Counted from the first letter of the stretch, positions 11,401-23,130 are shown. The stretch is 64,000 nt of DNA from Sepioteuthis lessoniana (GCA_963585895.1 OY757939.1:53523866-53587865); one strand, 5' to 3'. The notes: a model not told the origin generated them from the letters alone. A program made the numbers and translations.

Positions 11401-11572
11401 AGTTAAAATGGTTTTAGCCCTCACCCTAAAACTAACTGTAAGTTTTCACTTCCTATTTCTTATTAGGTATTACATCCAACATAATTCATAAAACTACGTT
11501 GAATGACAAGAACGTAGAAATTTATTGAAAAATTCTTGCCATATACGTTCATGTTTTTTTTTTCTTTTGCAG

Positions 11573-11713
11573 AGTCTAGTGATCCTATCAGTTGCTATCA
11601 TTGCTTAAATAAAGATGAATGGTGTTCAGACCCATTCAATGAAACTCATCCCCAACTGGAAACCATAGTCTGTGATGGAATGTGTGTAAAATGGGTAAGG
11701 GAGCCTGCACCAG
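11573..11713 (+). CDS. Ly6/uPAR (sleepless/quiver-like) protein, exon with the N-terminal half of the domain
   Basis: The protein is predicted to be a small cell-surface three-finger (Ly6/uPAR) protein. The exon is 141 bp, bounded by a pyrimidine-rich acceptor (TTTCTTTTGCAG) and a consensus donor (CAG/GTGAGA), in phase 1 on both sides. It encodes 47 codons with cysteines at residues 7, 10, 17, 33 and 37. The start CYHC, the WCSDPFN motif and CDGMC are typical of the Drosophila sleepless/quiver group. There is an N-glycosylation sequon (NET, residue 22). It joins in frame to 17452. Known sleepless-type proteins are GPI-anchored modulators of potassium channels and nicotinic receptors; that role here is inference. 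The upstream signal-peptide exon is missing from my reading; the in-frame ATG at 11536 lies in the intron's pyrimidine tract and is unlikely to be the start. Confidence 0.82.
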
Positions 11714-12420
11714 GTGAGAGATTTTTCATTCTTTTTGTTTCTATTATTTTCTTTTTATAGACAGCATTCATTTAATATGACATTTTTTATAATATGAGAT
11801 GTGATCGAAAAATATTGGATTGAATATTTTTATCATTAATTTTTTAATTAGTGTTTTTGTTGCTAGTTTTTATTACAAATTTCTCGGTTGAATATGATCT
11901 AACTGCTAAAATAAGTAGAATAATCCTTTTCATTATAAATCTTAGACAAGTCTTTTCTTCATTTTATTGTTGACTTTTTATCACGTCTTTCTACATTGAA
12001 TAACCCTGATATTTTTAGTAAGTAGAATAATTTTTTTCATCATAATTCTTAATCAAGTCTTTTCTTCATTTTATTGTTGACTTTATATCACAATTTTTGA
12101 GAGTGAATATTCTCTGATTGTTAAAATCACTAAAATAAGTATTTTCTTTATCAATCTTTTCTTCATCTTGTTTTTTATTACCACTTTTATGTTGAATGTA
12201 ACCTGAGATTTTTTAAGTCAGTTAATATGATTTTAATATTTAAAAAAAATGGACTGACTCAAACATATATTCTGTGAGTTTGTCTTTAATAGCTAAATTT
12301 ATTGTCAATTTTGCTAGGGAGATTTATGACTAGAGATGCGACAATCCTGAGGAGTGATCAAAAGACTGAAGCTTTAATTTTTTTATTTATTTAAAGATTT
12401 AACATTTGAGCAGATTTCAA
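11714..12420. other. Ly6-like gene intron, 5' part
   Basis: AT-rich intron DNA with a weak ~60-bp repeat containing AAGTCTTTTCTTCATTTTAT (about 11950 and 12056). No exon is recognised. Confidence 0.5.
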
Positions 12421-14715
12421 TCTGGACATCATCACTTTATATATGATAACTTTATATATGATAAAGGAATGATAACTTTATATATGATAAAGGAATACCG
12501 AAACACTACTGCATAGTTTGGAACGAGCAGCCACAGGGATAGGCCTCTATGTCAATGCACACAAAACGGAATATATGTGCTATAATCAAACGGGTGACAT
12601 CTCCACTTTAGACGGAACCCCTCTTAAACTAGTAGACAAATTCACTTACCTAGGAAGCAGCATCGCATCAACCGAAAAAGACATTGACACAAGGTTAACG
12701 AAAGCATGGACAGCTATCAATAGGCTATCGATTCATTGGAAATCAGACCTAACCGATAAAATGAAACGCAGTTTCTTCCAGGCAGCGGTCGCATCGATAC
12801 TGCTATATAGATGCACTACATGGACTCTAACAAAACAGCTGGAAAAGAAGCTAGACGGCAATTACACAAGAATGCTGCGAGCAATCTTGAACAAGTCCTG
12901 GCAGCAACACCCCACAAGACACCAACTGTACGGCCACCTGCCTCCTATCATGAAAACTATTCAAGTTAGACGAACCAGACATGCAGGACACTGCTGGAGA
13001 AGCAGATACAAACTCATAAGAGATGTACTCTTATGGACCCCCACACATGGCCGTGCAAAAGCAGGACGACCAGCACGAACATACATTCAGCAACTATGAG
13101 AGGATACAGGATGTTGTCCAGAAGACCTGCCCAAGGCGATGAACGATAGGGAAAAGTGGCGAGAGAGGGTCAAGGATATCCGTGCTACCAGCACGACATG
13201 ATGATGATGATGATGATATATGATAAAGGAATGATAATTTTATATATGATAAAGGAATGATAACTTTATATATGATAAAGGAATAACTTTATATATGATA
13301 ACTTTATATATGATAAAAGAATGATAACTTTATATATGATAAGAAATAACTTTATATATGATAACTTTATATATGATAAAGGAATGATAACTTTATATAT
13401 GATAACTTTATATATGATAAAGGAATGATAACTTTATATATGATAAGAAATAACTTTATATATGATAACTTTATATATGATAAAAGAATGATAACTTTAT
13501 ATATGATAAAGGAATAACTTTATATATGATAACCTTATATATGATAAAGGAATGATAACTTTATATATGATAAAGGAATGATAACTTTATATATGATAAA
13601 GGAATAACTTTATATATGATAACTTTATATATGATAAAGGAATGATAACTTTATATATGATAAAGGAATGATAACTTTATATATGATAAGAAATAACTTT
13701 ATATATGATAACTTTATATATGATAAAGGAATGATAACTTAATATATGATAAAGGAATGATAACTTTATATATGATAAGAAATAACTTTATATATGATAA
13801 CTTTATATATGATAAAGGAATGATAACTTTATATATGATAACTTTATATATGATAAAGGAATGATAACTTTATATATGATAAAGGAATAACTTTATATAT
13901 GATAACTTTATATATGATAAAGGAATGATAACTTTATATATGATAAAGGAATGATAACTTTATATATGATAACTTTATATATGATAAAGGAATGATAACT
14001 TTATATATGATAAAGGAATGATAACTTAATATATGACAAAGGAATTATAACTTTTTATATGATAAAGGAATAACTTTATATATGATAACTTTATATATGA
14101 TAAAAGAATGATAACTTTATATATGATAAGAAATAACTTTATATATGATAACTTTATATATGATAAAAGAATGATAACTTTATATATGATAAAGGAATAA
14201 CTTTATATATGATAACCTTATATATGATAAAGGAATGATAACTTTATATATGATAAAGGAATGATAACTTTATATATGATAAGAAATAACTTTATATATG
14301 ATAACTTTATATATGATAAAGGAATGATAACTTTATATATGATAAAGGAATGATAACTTTATATATGATAAAGGAATAACTTTATATATGATAACTTTAT
14401 ATATGATAAAGGAATGATAACTTTATATATGATAAAGGAATGATAACTTTATATATGATAAGAAATAACTTTATATATGATAACTTTATATATGATAAAG
14501 GAATGATAACTTTATATATGATAAAGGAATGATAACTTTATATATGATAACTTTATATATGATAAAGGAATGATAACTTTATATATGATAAAGGAATGAT
14601 AACTTAATATATGACAAAGGAATTATAACTTTTTATATGATAAAGGAATAACTTTATATATGATAACTTTATATATGATAAAAGAATGATAACTTTATAT
14701 ATGATAAAGGAATGA
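12421..14715. repeat. 26-bp satellite with higher-order structure, interrupted by a LINE fragment
   Basis: The basic unit is GATAACTTTATATATGATAA followed by AGGAAT, mixed with 18-bp and GAAAT variants. It occupies 12421-12496 and 13215-14715. A rare variant, GACAAAGGAATTATAAC, occurs at about 14034 and 14615, so a block of about 580 bp has been duplicated as a unit. The array lies entirely inside the Ly6-like intron. Confidence 0.9.
12494..13217 (+). pseudogene. RTE-like LINE, 5'-truncated reverse-transcriptase C-terminus
   Basis: The reading frame opens with NTETLLHSLERA, the region just after the reverse-transcriptase palm motif. It continues through KTEYMCYNQ, FTYLGSSIAS, DTRLTKAWTAINRLS and RRTRHAGHCWRS to RPARTYIQQL. 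A stop at 13097 replaces the cysteine codon of the family's QLCEDTG; the frame then continues to about 13200. The 3' end is a TGA-rich tail (ATGATGATGATGATG). 5' truncation plus a fixed 3' tail is the mark of target-primed reverse transcription. Siblings are at 16595, 27643 and 63300. No endonuclease domain is present, so it is immobile. The RTE assignment is by resemblance only. Confidence 0.85.
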
Positions 14716-15122
14716 TGTCAAGACGAATGTCTAATCATCTAGACTCTAAATGAGTCAGTACTAATTTTCAAAAAGTTTTTTCCAAGAAGCTTTGATCAAT
14801 GGAAAACTATGCAATGAGTTTGCTGATTTGCTCTTCCTTATTCAATAGGATTTACACTCCTATATTTTTAAAATGGCTGTGATACAAGAAAATTCTATGA
14901 AATAGGATACTGATTCACTTGTTCTCAAAACAAAGATGGTGGACGTCAGTTAACTAATTAGTTTCGAGAACCTATTGGTCCACAAAAACACATAATTTAT
15001 GCTCTCAACTATGTCCGCACCTTTGATTTTGTCCCATGCAAAATAAACAGTGTGTTTGGAGTCGATCACATGACAAGGATTAGCTATATACACTTTCGTC
15101 TTCCAATAACTCATTCTCTTAC
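14716..15122. other. Intron DNA, no repeat recognised
   Basis: Non-repetitive sequence inside the Ly6-like intron. It lies downstream, on the minus strand, of the candidate exon described next. Confidence 0.35.
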
Positions 15123-15257
15123 ATTTTGACTTCCAGAGACAGCTCAATACATGTAACATGGGTACATATATACTCTGCAACATTTTTCTTTCCTGTTCTG
15201 CCTTTTCAGCTGGACTTGTTCCATTCTCGTGCTTGGCTTCAGACATTTCGTCAAATC
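15123..15257 (-). CDS. Candidate minus-strand exon of an unknown gene
   Basis: On the minus strand a strong acceptor (GTTTGTCTCTTTCAG) and a good donor (AAAT/GTAAGAG) bound 135 bp, phase 1 at both ends. The open frame begins with FDEMSEAKHENGTSPAEKAE, a polar charged segment, then a more hydrophobic half. I do not recognise the family. It lies antisense within the Ly6-like intron. It may be chance splice-like signals in repeat-free DNA; no partner exon was identified on this strand nearby. Confidence 0.22.
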
Positions 15258-15618
15258 CTGAAAGAGACAAACACCCAACATGGGAGAAAACATATTCTTC
15301 TTGAATACATCACCATATTTCTATGTATTGATACTTTGCATGAAATATTTAGTCAATATACATTTATAGTCTATAGGACACCTTTAATATTTAGTCTTTC
15401 ACCATAACACATACACACACACACACACAGAGGAATATTTAACAAGCTATATTAGAATATTCATAATATCTAGTAATGTTTCCTTTTTATGTATTTGTTG
15501 CTATATAAATTCATTTTTGTTTGTATTGCTTTGTTTTGAATGTTCTTTTTGTTTTTCAATAATGAGTCACCATAAATTGTGGGAGCAACATTATTCAGCA
15601 GACAACCCCACAACTCAG

Positions 15619-16110
15619 ACTTAACAGTCAGGTTGGCATCATGGTCATTGGTATGAAAAATGACATGCTGAGTTTAAATTCCCACTCAGGCTGTTTGCAT
15701 TCACTTGGCACTAATATCCTACAAAAAGACACTGTGTGGGGGCTGGAAGAATGTTTTTTGGGATGTTTTAATAAAGTGACATTGCCAGCTAAGAGATATG
15801 CATATTGCAACATATATGCGCATACTATACAAGTATGACTAGACAAAACACATATAGAACACATACAGAAGAAACATAGTCAGCAATCTGCAGGTGTACA
15901 GACAATAAATTCTTGTGGATACTGTGTTGTACGTACTACCAACGCTCCAGACCGACCACAACCAACACTACTGACCTCAGCCAACCCAACAGACAAGAAT
16001 CCACTTCCTCCACCCAAGCTATGGGTAAAACAGAAGAGTAGATTGGTTTGAGCTTTGGCCTTTTGCAACTAATCTAGGAGAAGGAAAACTCTGAATTCAA
16101 ACTGCAGGGA
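15619..16110 (+). mobile_element. Degenerate SINE family A copy, interrupted
   Basis: The head half (GGTCATTGGTATG, GAGTTTAAATTCCCA, GCTGTTTGCATTCAC) ends near 15780. The 3' body resumes at AGCTATGGGTAAAACAG (16018) and runs to AACTCTGAATTCAAACTGC. About 230 bp of unrelated DNA (15785-16015) separates them. Confidence 0.65.
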
Positions 16111-16594
16111 CAGAAACCACTTCAGGTTGAATAATGCTTAGTTTCTGAGAAAGAAAGTCGTAGAGAACCAAGATTACCCAAATCCTGGAAAGAATATAGC
16201 CCCTTCATTCCATATATAAAAATCAGAGTTTATGAACTAGAATGCTCAGGTAAACTCAAAACCATGAAAAACTGAACAATCAGTAACAATCTTATTTTCT
16301 TAATTTTCAGCTGAGACTTTGAAAATTTTGCAAGATACTGTATACCATCATCATCATTAAGGTGTACCAACAGCACAAATTCCCTAAACACTCACTCACC
16401 ATCCACTCCTATCAGATATCTTTCTTGGTACATCATCTAGGTGGCATCCAGTGTCCTGATAGAGCTGATGAATGTTAATTTTTGTTGGTCATCAAACCCT
16501 GGTGGTCCATGAGTAAGAATCCATAAGTTGGCTGACCATAGTCAAGGGGAGCCTTCAGGTTGCCCTTGACTATGTGTGTCTATATATATATATA

Positions 16595-16796
16595 TCATCA
16601 TCATTATGTCGTGCTGCAGGCACGGATATCCCTGACCCTCTCTCGCCACTTCTCCCTAACGTTCATCGCCTCTGGTAGGTCTTCAGGGCCACATCCTGTA
16701 TCCTCACATAGCTGCTGAATGTATGTTCGAGCTGGTCGTCCTGCCTTTGCCCGACCATATGTGGGGGTCCATAGGAGTACATCACTTATATATTTC
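16595..16796 (-). pseudogene. RTE-like LINE 3' end, truncated
   Basis: The minus strand encodes the family C-terminus, including DVLLWTPTYGRAKAGRPAR and QLCEDTGCGPEDLP, to the stop. An ATGATGATGA-type tail is seen at 16594-16608 on this strand. It appears to sit at the edge of the SINE B copy at 16797, possibly having inserted into its tail. Confidence 0.8.
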
Positions 16797-16998
16797 AATA
16801 GCTACTATACCAAGATAAAGGGGAGGGTGCTAATCTTTTCATTGGGTTGCTCCACTTACCCTTGATCTAAAGGTTAAGCAAGGAGGTATGAAGTACCATT
16901 TTTTGAGTCTCTGGTATGACTCAACTTAGGATTGAACTTAGGTGTCCCAGACCTTTGGCTAACACTCTAACAAATATGCCAATGGGCCAAAGAATCCA
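16797..16998 (-). mobile_element. SINE family B
   Basis: The reverse complement carries the head (GGCATATTTGTTAGAGTG), a B-box-like GTTCAATCCTAAG, the AAAATGGTACTTCATACC body and an AAGGGTAAGTGGAGC 3' body. A piece of its 3' end (TTGCCCTTGACTATG) may lie beyond the LINE insert, at 16535-16575. Confidence 0.7.
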
Positions 16999-17034
16999 TA
17001 ATGCCCCTATATTATAATTCATTCTGTTCGGCAG

Positions 17035-17350
17035 CATGTGGGTTTAGTGCTTTGAACAAGACATCTGATTACAGATCAAAAGATTCAAGGTTCGAATCCT
17101 GGCAAGTTCTATATCTCATATAATTTGGGGGGTGAGGAGAGCAAAATGGTTAAAATGCTGCACTGCAACCATGAAGTAAGCAAGTTCAATCTCCAGTTGC
17201 ATTATTATGTTCACTTTTGACTGATAACATTGGGAAAAGATATGAACCCTCTTATATACTCAGCTATGGGGTAAATAGTACCACTGCTATTTTTCTACAA
17301 GGATGGCTTTGGCATTAACCCAGGTAGGTTGGTATACCTTTAAACAAAGA
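17035..17350 (+). mobile_element. tRNA-like head plus SINE family D copy
   Basis: A tRNA-like B box (AAGGTTCGAATCCTGG, about 17088) is followed by a family D unit: AAAATGGTTAAAATGC, AGCAAGTTCAATC, AACATTGGGAAAAGATATGA, AGCTATGGGGTAAATAGTAC, and the 3' end GGCTTTGGCATTAACCC. It lies about 100 bp before the second Ly6-like exon. Confidence 0.65.
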
Positions 17351-17451
17351 AACTAAACCAAATTAATACTCTTGGGAAAGGTATGAAGCCTGTTATCCTC
17401 GCAGCTATGCTAAAACTTTTCTCACTTTCTTCATTTTCTTATTTCTTGCAG

Positions 17452-17795
17452 GAAAGATGACGTTTACCCGAACCTGCTCTTCCAAGCTGAATATCATGAT
17501 GAACATTTATCATGTGTGTATGCGAGAATCACGTCCAGCAAAGGGGCAGATTTGTTTCTGCAACACCCCTCATTGCAATACAGCACCACACACTCTGAAA
17601 ATGTCATCGGCGCTGATGTTCCTGTGTCTTCTAATATATCTTCTGTTTGCAGGTTTCTCGACAACAGACTCGGACCCATTAATTCCCGTTTCTTTGATTT
17701 TACGATCCTCGATATGCAAACGACAGAAAAGCCAACACTTGCAAAAGACGTCAGCTTTGAAAAGTCTAGGACATCTCACTACGACTTTTCACTAA
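17452..17795 (+). CDS. Ly6/uPAR (sleepless/quiver-like) protein, C-terminal exon
   Basis: A strong acceptor (TTATTTCTTGCAG) and phase 1 entry join this exon to 11713 in frame; the split codon is glycine. It adds cysteines at residues 55, 69, 81, 83 and 88, ending in the Ly6 signature CFCNTPHCN, so the domain has ten cysteines, a normal set. A hydrophobic stretch (about residues 100-115, SSALMFLCLLIYLLFAG) fits a GPI-attachment signal. Unusually, the frame continues about 45 residues past it to the stop at 17793, giving either a true transmembrane segment with a basic tail or a 3' splice or frameshift change. An internal acceptor-like TTCTGTTTGCAG at 17640-17651 sits exactly at the hydrophobic end. 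Function as a channel or receptor modulator is inferred from the family. Confidence 0.82.
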
Positions 17796-20560
17796 CATAC
17801 GTCTAACCAATTTATGAGACACAAAGTTTTTACACACAATATGTCACCAGGGATAAAACTGATTTTATGAATATAAAGGCTACAATTGTTTTTATTCATT
17901 AATTTAATGCGATTAATTATAGGTTGGTATTAACATGAAAACGAACAAACCACTAGAACGTGGATTGTGTTAAAGATATAAAATTGATTGCAATGATGGG
18001 AACACCAGGCTTCTAGGCATGTCTGATATGACTTTCATGGGATCCTTCAGTTGATAATGATTTTGAAGAAATAACTACAGTACTTGGAAACAATGGATTT
18101 AAAGTAATAAAAAAAGCACAAAAGCCAAAAAAATGAAAAAATAAAAAAATTTACTGGAAGATCACCCCGAGCAAAAAAGAGCAAAATGATTGAAATAACA
18201 GGAATTTACGATAAAACTTGAACACACACCTTCAAGAGGAAGTGATGTTTTTTTTTATTTTGTATTTTTTTTAAATGAGACGGTTTTATTTTTTTTTTTT
18301 TTGTGTATGTTAATTTAATACATTTTTTTTCTAAATGTCCCACTTTAAAAGTGATGCAGAAATAATGCTACCGCTTATCAAAGAGCACATGGATTGCTGG
18401 CCTTGTGTCATACTAAAGTAAACTGTAAACGGCTGTGGTTTACTTTACTATCTGTTACATTTGGTTAAAACAGAAAATATGAATCCTATGTTGTATTTTT
18501 TGTCTTTTTTTTAAATCTTTTATGATTTGTTTGGTTTTTTTTTTTTTAAATTAGTTTTCTTAACAATCTTGTTTTTTGTTTCTTAGCAATATTTTTTGTT
18601 TTTTAACAAATTTTTTGTTTGTTTTTTAACAATTTTGGGTTTTTTTAACAATTTTTTAAAACATTTTTTTTTTATTTTGTGATAATTTTTTGCTTTTGAA
18701 TAATTTGTTATTTGTTTTTTATTTTTTTGTTTTTTTAATTTTTTGATTTTGTTAAAAAAGATTTTTTAATTTTTGTTTCTTTTTTGTTTGTTTTAATTTT
18801 TTTTTTTTGTCGTTGACAATTTTTTTTCTACAACTTTTATTTCTAATGTTTTTAAACAATTTTTATGTTTTTTTTTCTGCAATCCTTTTTTTTTTTTTTA
18901 ACAATATTTGAAAATTTCTTTTTTTTAAAAACTAAATGGTAATCTTCTGTCAAAATAACAATTCACTTGTGATATATTTACCGGGGTCTAATCCTGCAGC
19001 CAATCAAGTCCGCCTGCTATTTCTTCTTGTTTTTCAATCCGACAATTTAATTCAAATGCATCGCATGTTATATGCATATCCATTTTTGGTGCATTTATAT
19101 CATATCAGCTTTGAATGAAAATTTTTTTAACATTTCTCTGATTTTGTTTGATCAGTTCTTATTTATTTTATGATCCATGTTTTTTTTCCTTTTTCTTTGT
19201 TTAAAATTTCTTTTTCATATTTTTTTAACACTTAATTATTTATAATTTGTAAAAGATGATTTTATTCTTTGTATGTAAATAACAATTGGAAACACGTTGT
19301 CATTTTGCTTAAAAATAAAAATATACGTGCCTGAACAGCCTTTGAGCATATCTGCATTATACAAGGCGGGGTCTTTTTTTTTCCCATATTATATATGAAA
19401 TACTGGTTTTATTTTTATTATTTTTTTTTTATCAGTTCTTCCGAACACATTATTATTCATTTATTTATTGGTTTTAGAACAAAAAAGGAATAAATGTTGG
19501 TTTTAAGAAATATATTGAAATAGAACTAAGTATAACTTTTTTGTTTAATTTAATCTTGTTTTCTCTTTTAAAAGAAAAATAATCTAAGAAAATACTTAAA
19601 GAGTAAATAAATTTCTTTGAATATAAAAAAACATGAAGGAATTTGTAATATTGATTACATATAATGAAGTTTAAAAAAAAAAAAAAAAAAAAAGTATAAA
19701 AATATCTAAAAGTAACTAAAATTACTTTCACAAAAAAAGGGGGACTTTTAAAAAGAATTGGTCCCAAGAGGAACGTGAGTTTAGATAGATGTGTTGTCTT
19801 TACAAGAACTGGGCAGTTTTGCATCAAGTTGAAACTATTTTTAACATTTGAAAAGAAAAAGAACTTATTTCAAATTAAAATTGAAAATAAATTAAATAAA
19901 AGTTTATGATAAATCTTATTTCATTGAAATGTTTGCAAATCTCGTAATCAACTTCATTCTCACCATAATGCAATCATTCATAATTTCTACAACTTATTAT
20001 CAATCCTGTTTTATTGGCTAAACTTTATTTATTTATTTATTTATTTATTTTTTATAAGATGAACTATTTTATTATAAATTTATTATACAATATCTTATTT
20101 ATTTGTATTCAAATTAAAATTACTTTGGATTAACACAAAACAGTCCAGTCATTGCAAAGACAGCGTATTCTATAAACTTTAGCACAGATGTCATCATATT
20201 CTTCTGGGGACTATCTCTTTTTAAAAGTACCCTAAAAAGAAAGATGCTCATCACTCAGGAAACTTTTGAGCAGATTTTTAATAAGAGAGAAACTAATTTT
20301 ACAAATATCAACTGGGTTAATGAAATTTAGATATTAGTTTGATACTTTTTCTTTAAGATATATATTTGTTAATATACATTGAAATTGAATGAACTGTTTG
20401 GGTTAACGCCTTGCAGGATTATTTTGAGACTGAATGGACGTGAGAAATAAACTTTGCCAATGTATTTATTGACATTTATTATAAAGATACAAAGACGTTT
20501 TGAGATCACATCACATTTATAAGTAAACAGAATAAGAAATTTGATAAGCTACATGCATGC
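17796..20560 (+). other. Probable 3' UTR and downstream T-rich DNA
   Basis: The Ly6-like stop is followed by AT-rich DNA. Segment 18240-18920 is dominated by T-runs with a TTTTTAACAATTTTTTG-like drift. AATAAA-type words occur at several places (for example near 18104 and 19313), so the poly(A) site cannot be chosen. No gene is recognised. Confidence 0.4.
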
Positions 20561-20579
20561 ATATACATTTTGTTATATC

Positions 20580-20625
20580 ACCTTATATATGTGTGTGTAT
20601 ATGTATACGTGTGTGTGAGTGTGTA

Positions 20626-20681
<56 letters not shown>

Positions 20682-20791
20682 GTTTGTATGCGTGTGTATA
20701 TGTATGTATGTGTGCGCATATGTGTGTGTGTGTATTTATATATATATATATATATAGATATATACATGTATGTGTATGTATTTATATCTGC

Positions 20792-20842
<51 letters not shown>

Positions 20843-20866
20843 CTATATATGTACATAACTGTGTGT

Positions 20867-20915
<49 letters not shown>

Positions 20916-20972
20916 AATATATGTTTGTGTATGCATGGTGTGCATGTGTGTGTATGTATGTGAGCCTGTGTT

Positions 20973-21012
<40 letters not shown>

Positions 21013-21198
21013 TATTAATGTGTGTGTGTTCGTGTGTGTGTTCGTATGTGTGTGTGTGTGTGTGTGTGTGTGCATAAGTAGTCTACTGAGTAGTCTATAA
21101 GCATACACTACTTTTTTGACATCAGATATATATGCATGTTCATTTGTGCATGTTTTTGTGAGTGCATGTGCATAAGAAATTGTCTGTGTAGCCTACAG

Positions 21199-21245
<47 letters not shown>
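20580..21245. repeat. Compound TA/TG microsatellite block
   Basis: Pure TA runs (for example 20632-20674, 20800-20838, 20868-20912, 20974-21005, 21200-21243) alternate with TG-rich stretches (20590-20632, 20935-20970, 21020-21072). Tyrosine/isoleucine and cysteine/valine frames here are repeat translations. Confidence 0.95.
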
Positions 21246-21450
21246 TATTATCTGGTCCAGTTAAACTGGAGTTGGGAGTAATTCCATGAGGACAAGAAAA
21301 CTATTTAAAAGTGAACATTTAAATTTTCCTGGTAAAAAGAAAGAAGTCCTGTTAATTTTTTTTCGTGTTTTTTGATTTTATCAAAAACACATAACAGGAT
21401 GGAAATAAATTCATAATCCTTATGTGACCGGTTTGTGTTTTTTCTTAATG

Positions 21451-21510
<60 letters not shown>

Positions 21511-22055
21511 TTTTAACATTATATATACATATATATATGTTTTTTTTTTTTTATATAATCATTATTGTATCGTTACGTAAAGTTATTGAATAAAGTTAAT
21601 TTTCTAATTTAGTATTAAATCTGTTGTTTTAAGTTGAAAAGTAATTAGAATTTTAAAAAAATGAATGAATTTTTAAAAAAAAATCAATTTACTATAATTC
21701 TAACTGACAATAAAATAAAAAACGGAAGTGGGCTAAATGAGGAGAAAACTCTTCACCCCTCTTCTATCCCCTCCCACCCTTCTTTCCTGTGTCTATTCTG
21801 ATTTATTTTATCCATAAGATCTGAAGAAGTTCTGTTAATTTTTTTTCGTGTTTTTGGATTTTAACAAAAACACATAACCGGATGGAAATAAATTTATAAT
21901 CCTAATGTGACCGGTTTGTGTTTTTTCTTAATGAAATTATTGCTCTGTAATGACTGTTACATTGAGCTCTTTACCAGGAAAATTTAAATGTTGAATAGTT
22001 TCTTGTCCTGATGGAATTACTCCCAACTGCCGGGTGTAACTGACTAAATAATACT

Positions 22056-22062
<7 letters not shown>
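21242..22062. mobile_element. ~820-bp terminal-inverted-repeat element with an internal direct repeat
   Basis: Left arm 21242-21337 and right arm 21966-22062 are inverted copies sharing AAGTATTAT, GTTGGGAGTAATTCCAT and ACATTTAAATTTTCCTGGTA. Inside each arm lies a direct repeat of about 110 bp (21338-21452 and 21832-21938) with CATAACAGGATGG/CATAACCGGATGG and ATGTGACCGGTTTGTG. The direct repeat itself can fold (GTGTTTTTTGA with TCAAAAACAC). Both outer ends abut TA repeats. It is a non-coding DNA-transposon-like structure; class unknown. Confidence 0.65.
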
Positions 22063-22089
<27 letters not shown>

Positions 22090-22131
22090 CAGACAGACAT
22101 AGAGGAATAACATCCAAACATCTATCAATCA

Positions 22132-22171
<40 letters not shown>

Positions 22172-22640
22172 CATATATATGTATAGGGAAAGTGTGTAAG
22201 CAAATGTGTAGTTTTTACATATCACAGATTCATACACACGTACATGTATATGTTTATGCGTACGTGCAAGTATGATTGTGTGCGTGAATGTGTGCCTTTT
22301 CTCTATATGTATGAGTATGTTAATGTACATGTATGTATGTATAAATATAAATAAGTATACCATTATATTCTATAAGATAAATTCTAATCTTTTGCAAAGA
22401 AACACCCAAACATACACACACGAAAAAAAACAAAAAAACAATTAAAAGAACAAAACTAAAACAAAAACAACCTTCATTTTCTTTTTTGTGAATGATCAGC
22501 CATTATTTTTTAATTCATTTGTCGTTGTTGATCTCTTGATATTTCTATTCAAATGCTCAATTTGATTTAATGTCCAGATCATTTTTATCTTGACTGTTAC
22601 TTCTATATTTTGTTAACTTGGCTGTGAAGTAGATAACTAA

Positions 22641-22650
22641 AACATCCTTG

Positions 22651-22694
<44 letters not shown>

Positions 22695-22712
22695 TCTTCT
22701 TCTTCTTCTTTT
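22641..22712. repeat. TTA trinucleotide run merging into TTC run
   Basis: About 18 ATT units are followed by a short CTT run. Confidence 0.95.
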
Positions 22713-22769
22713 GTGCTTCCTGTTTTACATCCTGTAGAGGCAGGCTTAAACTATGCTCCAGAGGCACTA

Positions 22770-23060
22770 CAGTAGAAATGTCACTTCTTGGACCATATAT
22801 TATTTTTTTCCCCAGTGTATGAGGCTATTCCGAGTAAGACTATCTTTTGGACGGCATAGGTTGTTGCTGCTGCCCTGGATACAGTTGGTGAATTTTTCTT
22901 GTTCCCTTCTGCATGTGCCCTAGAGCTCTGATGACCACTGGTGTTACTTTGGGTTTCCAGACCCCACAACCCATTGATCTCGATCTGTAGGTCTTTTCTA
23001 CTTGGAATGCCCTATATAACTTTCACAGACATGATGGTATTGGTAGTGTCAATGAGCATA
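22770..23060 (-). pseudogene. LINE-derived degenerate ORF fragment
   Basis: The minus strand shows CMLIDTTNTIMSVKV, then RKDLQIEINGLWGLETQ and QKIVLLGIASYTG, with stops and frame changes. This matches the post-reverse-transcriptase segment common in invertebrate LINE ORFs, of the type KYKDLEIEI...W, VVIGALG, LLGTA. It is badly decayed. Confidence 0.6.
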
Positions 23061-23130
23061 CATTCGTTGCATTCACAGGATATATAAGAAATCAACTGAG
23101 AAGCTTGCATGCATGCATATACTTTTTCAC

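Noticed and set aside
10876..11491. Frames of 87-197 codons rich in His/Thr or Cys/Val
   Set aside because: Direct translations of the CA microsatellite on the two strands.
11536..11572. ATG at 11536 as the Ly6-like start with a Phe-rich signal peptide
   Set aside because: The stretch is the pyrimidine tract of a strong splice acceptor; phase-1 entry at 11573 fits the family better.
12240..12360. Further exon between the two Ly6-like exons
   Set aside because: The two exons already join in phase and provide all ten cysteines; no splice-bounded frame is needed or seen.
20557..21108. Tyr/Ile-rich frames up to 176 codons
   Set aside because: Translations of TA and TG runs.
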